A stretch of DNA of 64,000 nucleotides, from positions 1-64,000 of the forward strand of contig NZ_CP094672.1 of NCBI RefSeq assembly GCF_022827545.1. Direction: 5' to 3'. Of the stretch, positions 63,285 to 64,000 are shown piece by piece. The notes beneath the pieces were generated by a model. The model did not search any database, was not told the DNA's origin, and was given only the letters and a program-made list of their open reading frames with translations. The number at the start of each line of letters is the position of its first letter. Positions within the stretch are counted from its first letter, which is position 1. The DNA is from Hymenobacter tibetensis. Lineage in GTDB: Bacteria; Bacteroidota; Bacteroidia; Cytophagales; Hymenobacteraceae. Made by a program: the position numbers and the translations under genes.

Positions 63285-64000
63285 TTACAATAGCACGTGC
63301 TTAACGGGTTGAATGGGGCTAGGCAGGTCCGTTTCGCCTAGCTGCTGCAGCAAGTCGATTTCGATACTGCGGCTCAAGGCCAGCATGGGCACGTCGTTGG
63401 AGAGTCCTTCGAACGGGTTTTCCGAGTAGTCGCCAACCAGCTCCATCACCACGTACACCCAGCTAATCAGCACTACAAAGGGCACGGCCACCCAGATGCC
63501 ATTGTCGCCCATTTTGATGAATTCCGAGAAAAACCCAAACGGGAGCATAGCAATGAAGATGCAAACCATCATAAAGCCAACGCTGGCAAACTGACGCGGA
63601 AAGGGCGTTTTTTTGATCCGCTCGGCTTTGCCCTGGTGCTCATAGAAATCGTTGAGAATACTCTGCAAAGCAATGTGCTCGACGTCGCCGAGGTGGCCGG
63701 CTTTGCGTAGGCGCGCCAGGTGTTGGGACTGTTTGTCGATGAGCTGAGCGGCCGCATTCTTATAGGTGGGCAGCGCTTCCTGCTCTGCCGGCGACAGATA
63801 CCGTTGCACCCGGTTGTTGGTGATGTCTTCCCCAAACAGCCCCAGCCCAATTTTTTGCAGCTTTTGCTGGGCATCCTGCCCGTAAAAACCAGGCTGGCTG
63901 ACGTGCTCCCACGTGGTGGGTTCCAGCAGTTGCCGCCGTAGCAGGTAGAGCCACGCAATTTGCCGGTAGATTATCACCCGTTTGGCCTCGGTTAGTGCTT
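63285..64000 (-). CDS. Bestrophin family (UPF0187) ion channel protein, 5' end outside the window
   Basis: Open to the right edge; the visible 238 residues include the family text QIAWLYLLRRQLLEPTTWEHVS, a hydrophobic pair of membrane segments (GFMMVCIFIAMLPFGFF and WVAVPFVVLISWVYVVMELVGDYSENPFEG) and the signature DYSENPFEGL. A GTG at 63977 would be a poor start because the same frame continues with ALTEAKR up to the edge. Bacterial bestrophins form pentameric cation or anion channels in the membrane. Convergent with the sugar kinase. Confidence 0.9.
   Translation of the reverse strand, partial: ALTEAKRVIIYRQIAWLYLLRRQLLEPTTWEHVSQPGFYGQDAQQKLQKIGLGLFGEDITNNRVQRYLSPAEQEALPTYKNAAAQLIDKQSQHLARLRKAGHLGDVEHIALQSILNDFYEHQGKAERIKKTPFPRQFASVGFMMVCIFIAMLPFGFFSEFIKMGDNGIWVAVPFVVLISWVYVVMELVGDYSENPFEGLSNDVPMLALSRSIEIDLLQQLGETDLPSPIQPVKHVLL

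Overview
The window looks like the chromosome of a Hymenobacter-like member of the Bacteroidota (Cytophagales). GC content is fairly high. There are two SusC/SusD outer-membrane import systems, an ECF sigma/FecR/STN-SusC signalling set, TAnnTTTG-type promoters with a TTG or TTTG element 20 bp upstream, and few Shine-Dalgarno sequences. The genus is an inference from gene style. No tRNA, rRNA, CRISPR array or transposase was seen.

Layout. (1) 1-4036: the 3' end of a molybdopterin hydroxylase, then a minus-strand group of an AraC regulator broken by an in-frame amber codon, a short-chain dehydrogenase and a sugar-epimerase-like enzyme. (2) 4237-23563: an N-acetylglucosamine/N-glycan locus. On the minus strand lie a GlcN6P deaminase-deacetylase fusion, an FHS-type sugar transporter, a GH18 enzyme, SusC, SusD and GH20. 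On the right are a LacI-family regulator, CutC coupled to a glycosylasparaginase, a ROK kinase and a GH92 mannosidase. Three intergenic regions each carry a pair of GTGTGCGCACAC-like operators. In two of them the operators sit at identical distances from recognisable promoters. (3) 23730-40952: an alpha-mannan or high-mannose polysaccharide utilisation locus: divergent ECF sigma, FecR, STN-SusC, SusD, SusE, GH76, GH92, GH125, a glutaminase-A-family protein and a second LacI regulator. (4) 41139-48916: a mixed region with a TetR-controlled NmrA/VOC pair, an M14-like hydrolase, an M1-type peptidase and small hypothetical genes. (5) 49136-53693: a tightly packed bacteriophytochrome operon of heme oxygenase, phytochrome kinase, response regulator and REC-kinase. 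(6) 53980-64000: an MBL hydrolase and a small membrane protein. These are followed by a mannose locus (ManA, DeoR, sugar transporter, GH92) divergent from a BadF-type kinase, with a DeoR-like operator between, and by the cut-off start of a bestrophin gene.

How it fits together. Regions 2, 3 and 6 form a near-continuous mannose/GlcNAc super-locus. Mannan is cut at the surface by GH76, imported by SusCD, trimmed by GH92 and GH125, and mannose enters via the sugar transporter and ManA. Chitin-like or N-glycan GlcNAc is released by GH18, GH20 and glycosylasparaginase, imported, phosphorylated by ROK or BadF kinases and deaminated by NagB. The two SusCD systems appear to use different control logic: a twin-operator one-component regulator for GlcNAc, and trans-envelope ECF signalling for mannan. 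The best candidates for something new are the shared operator architecture, CutC wired into the GlcNAc regulon, and three GH92 enzymes with different predicted +1 subsites.
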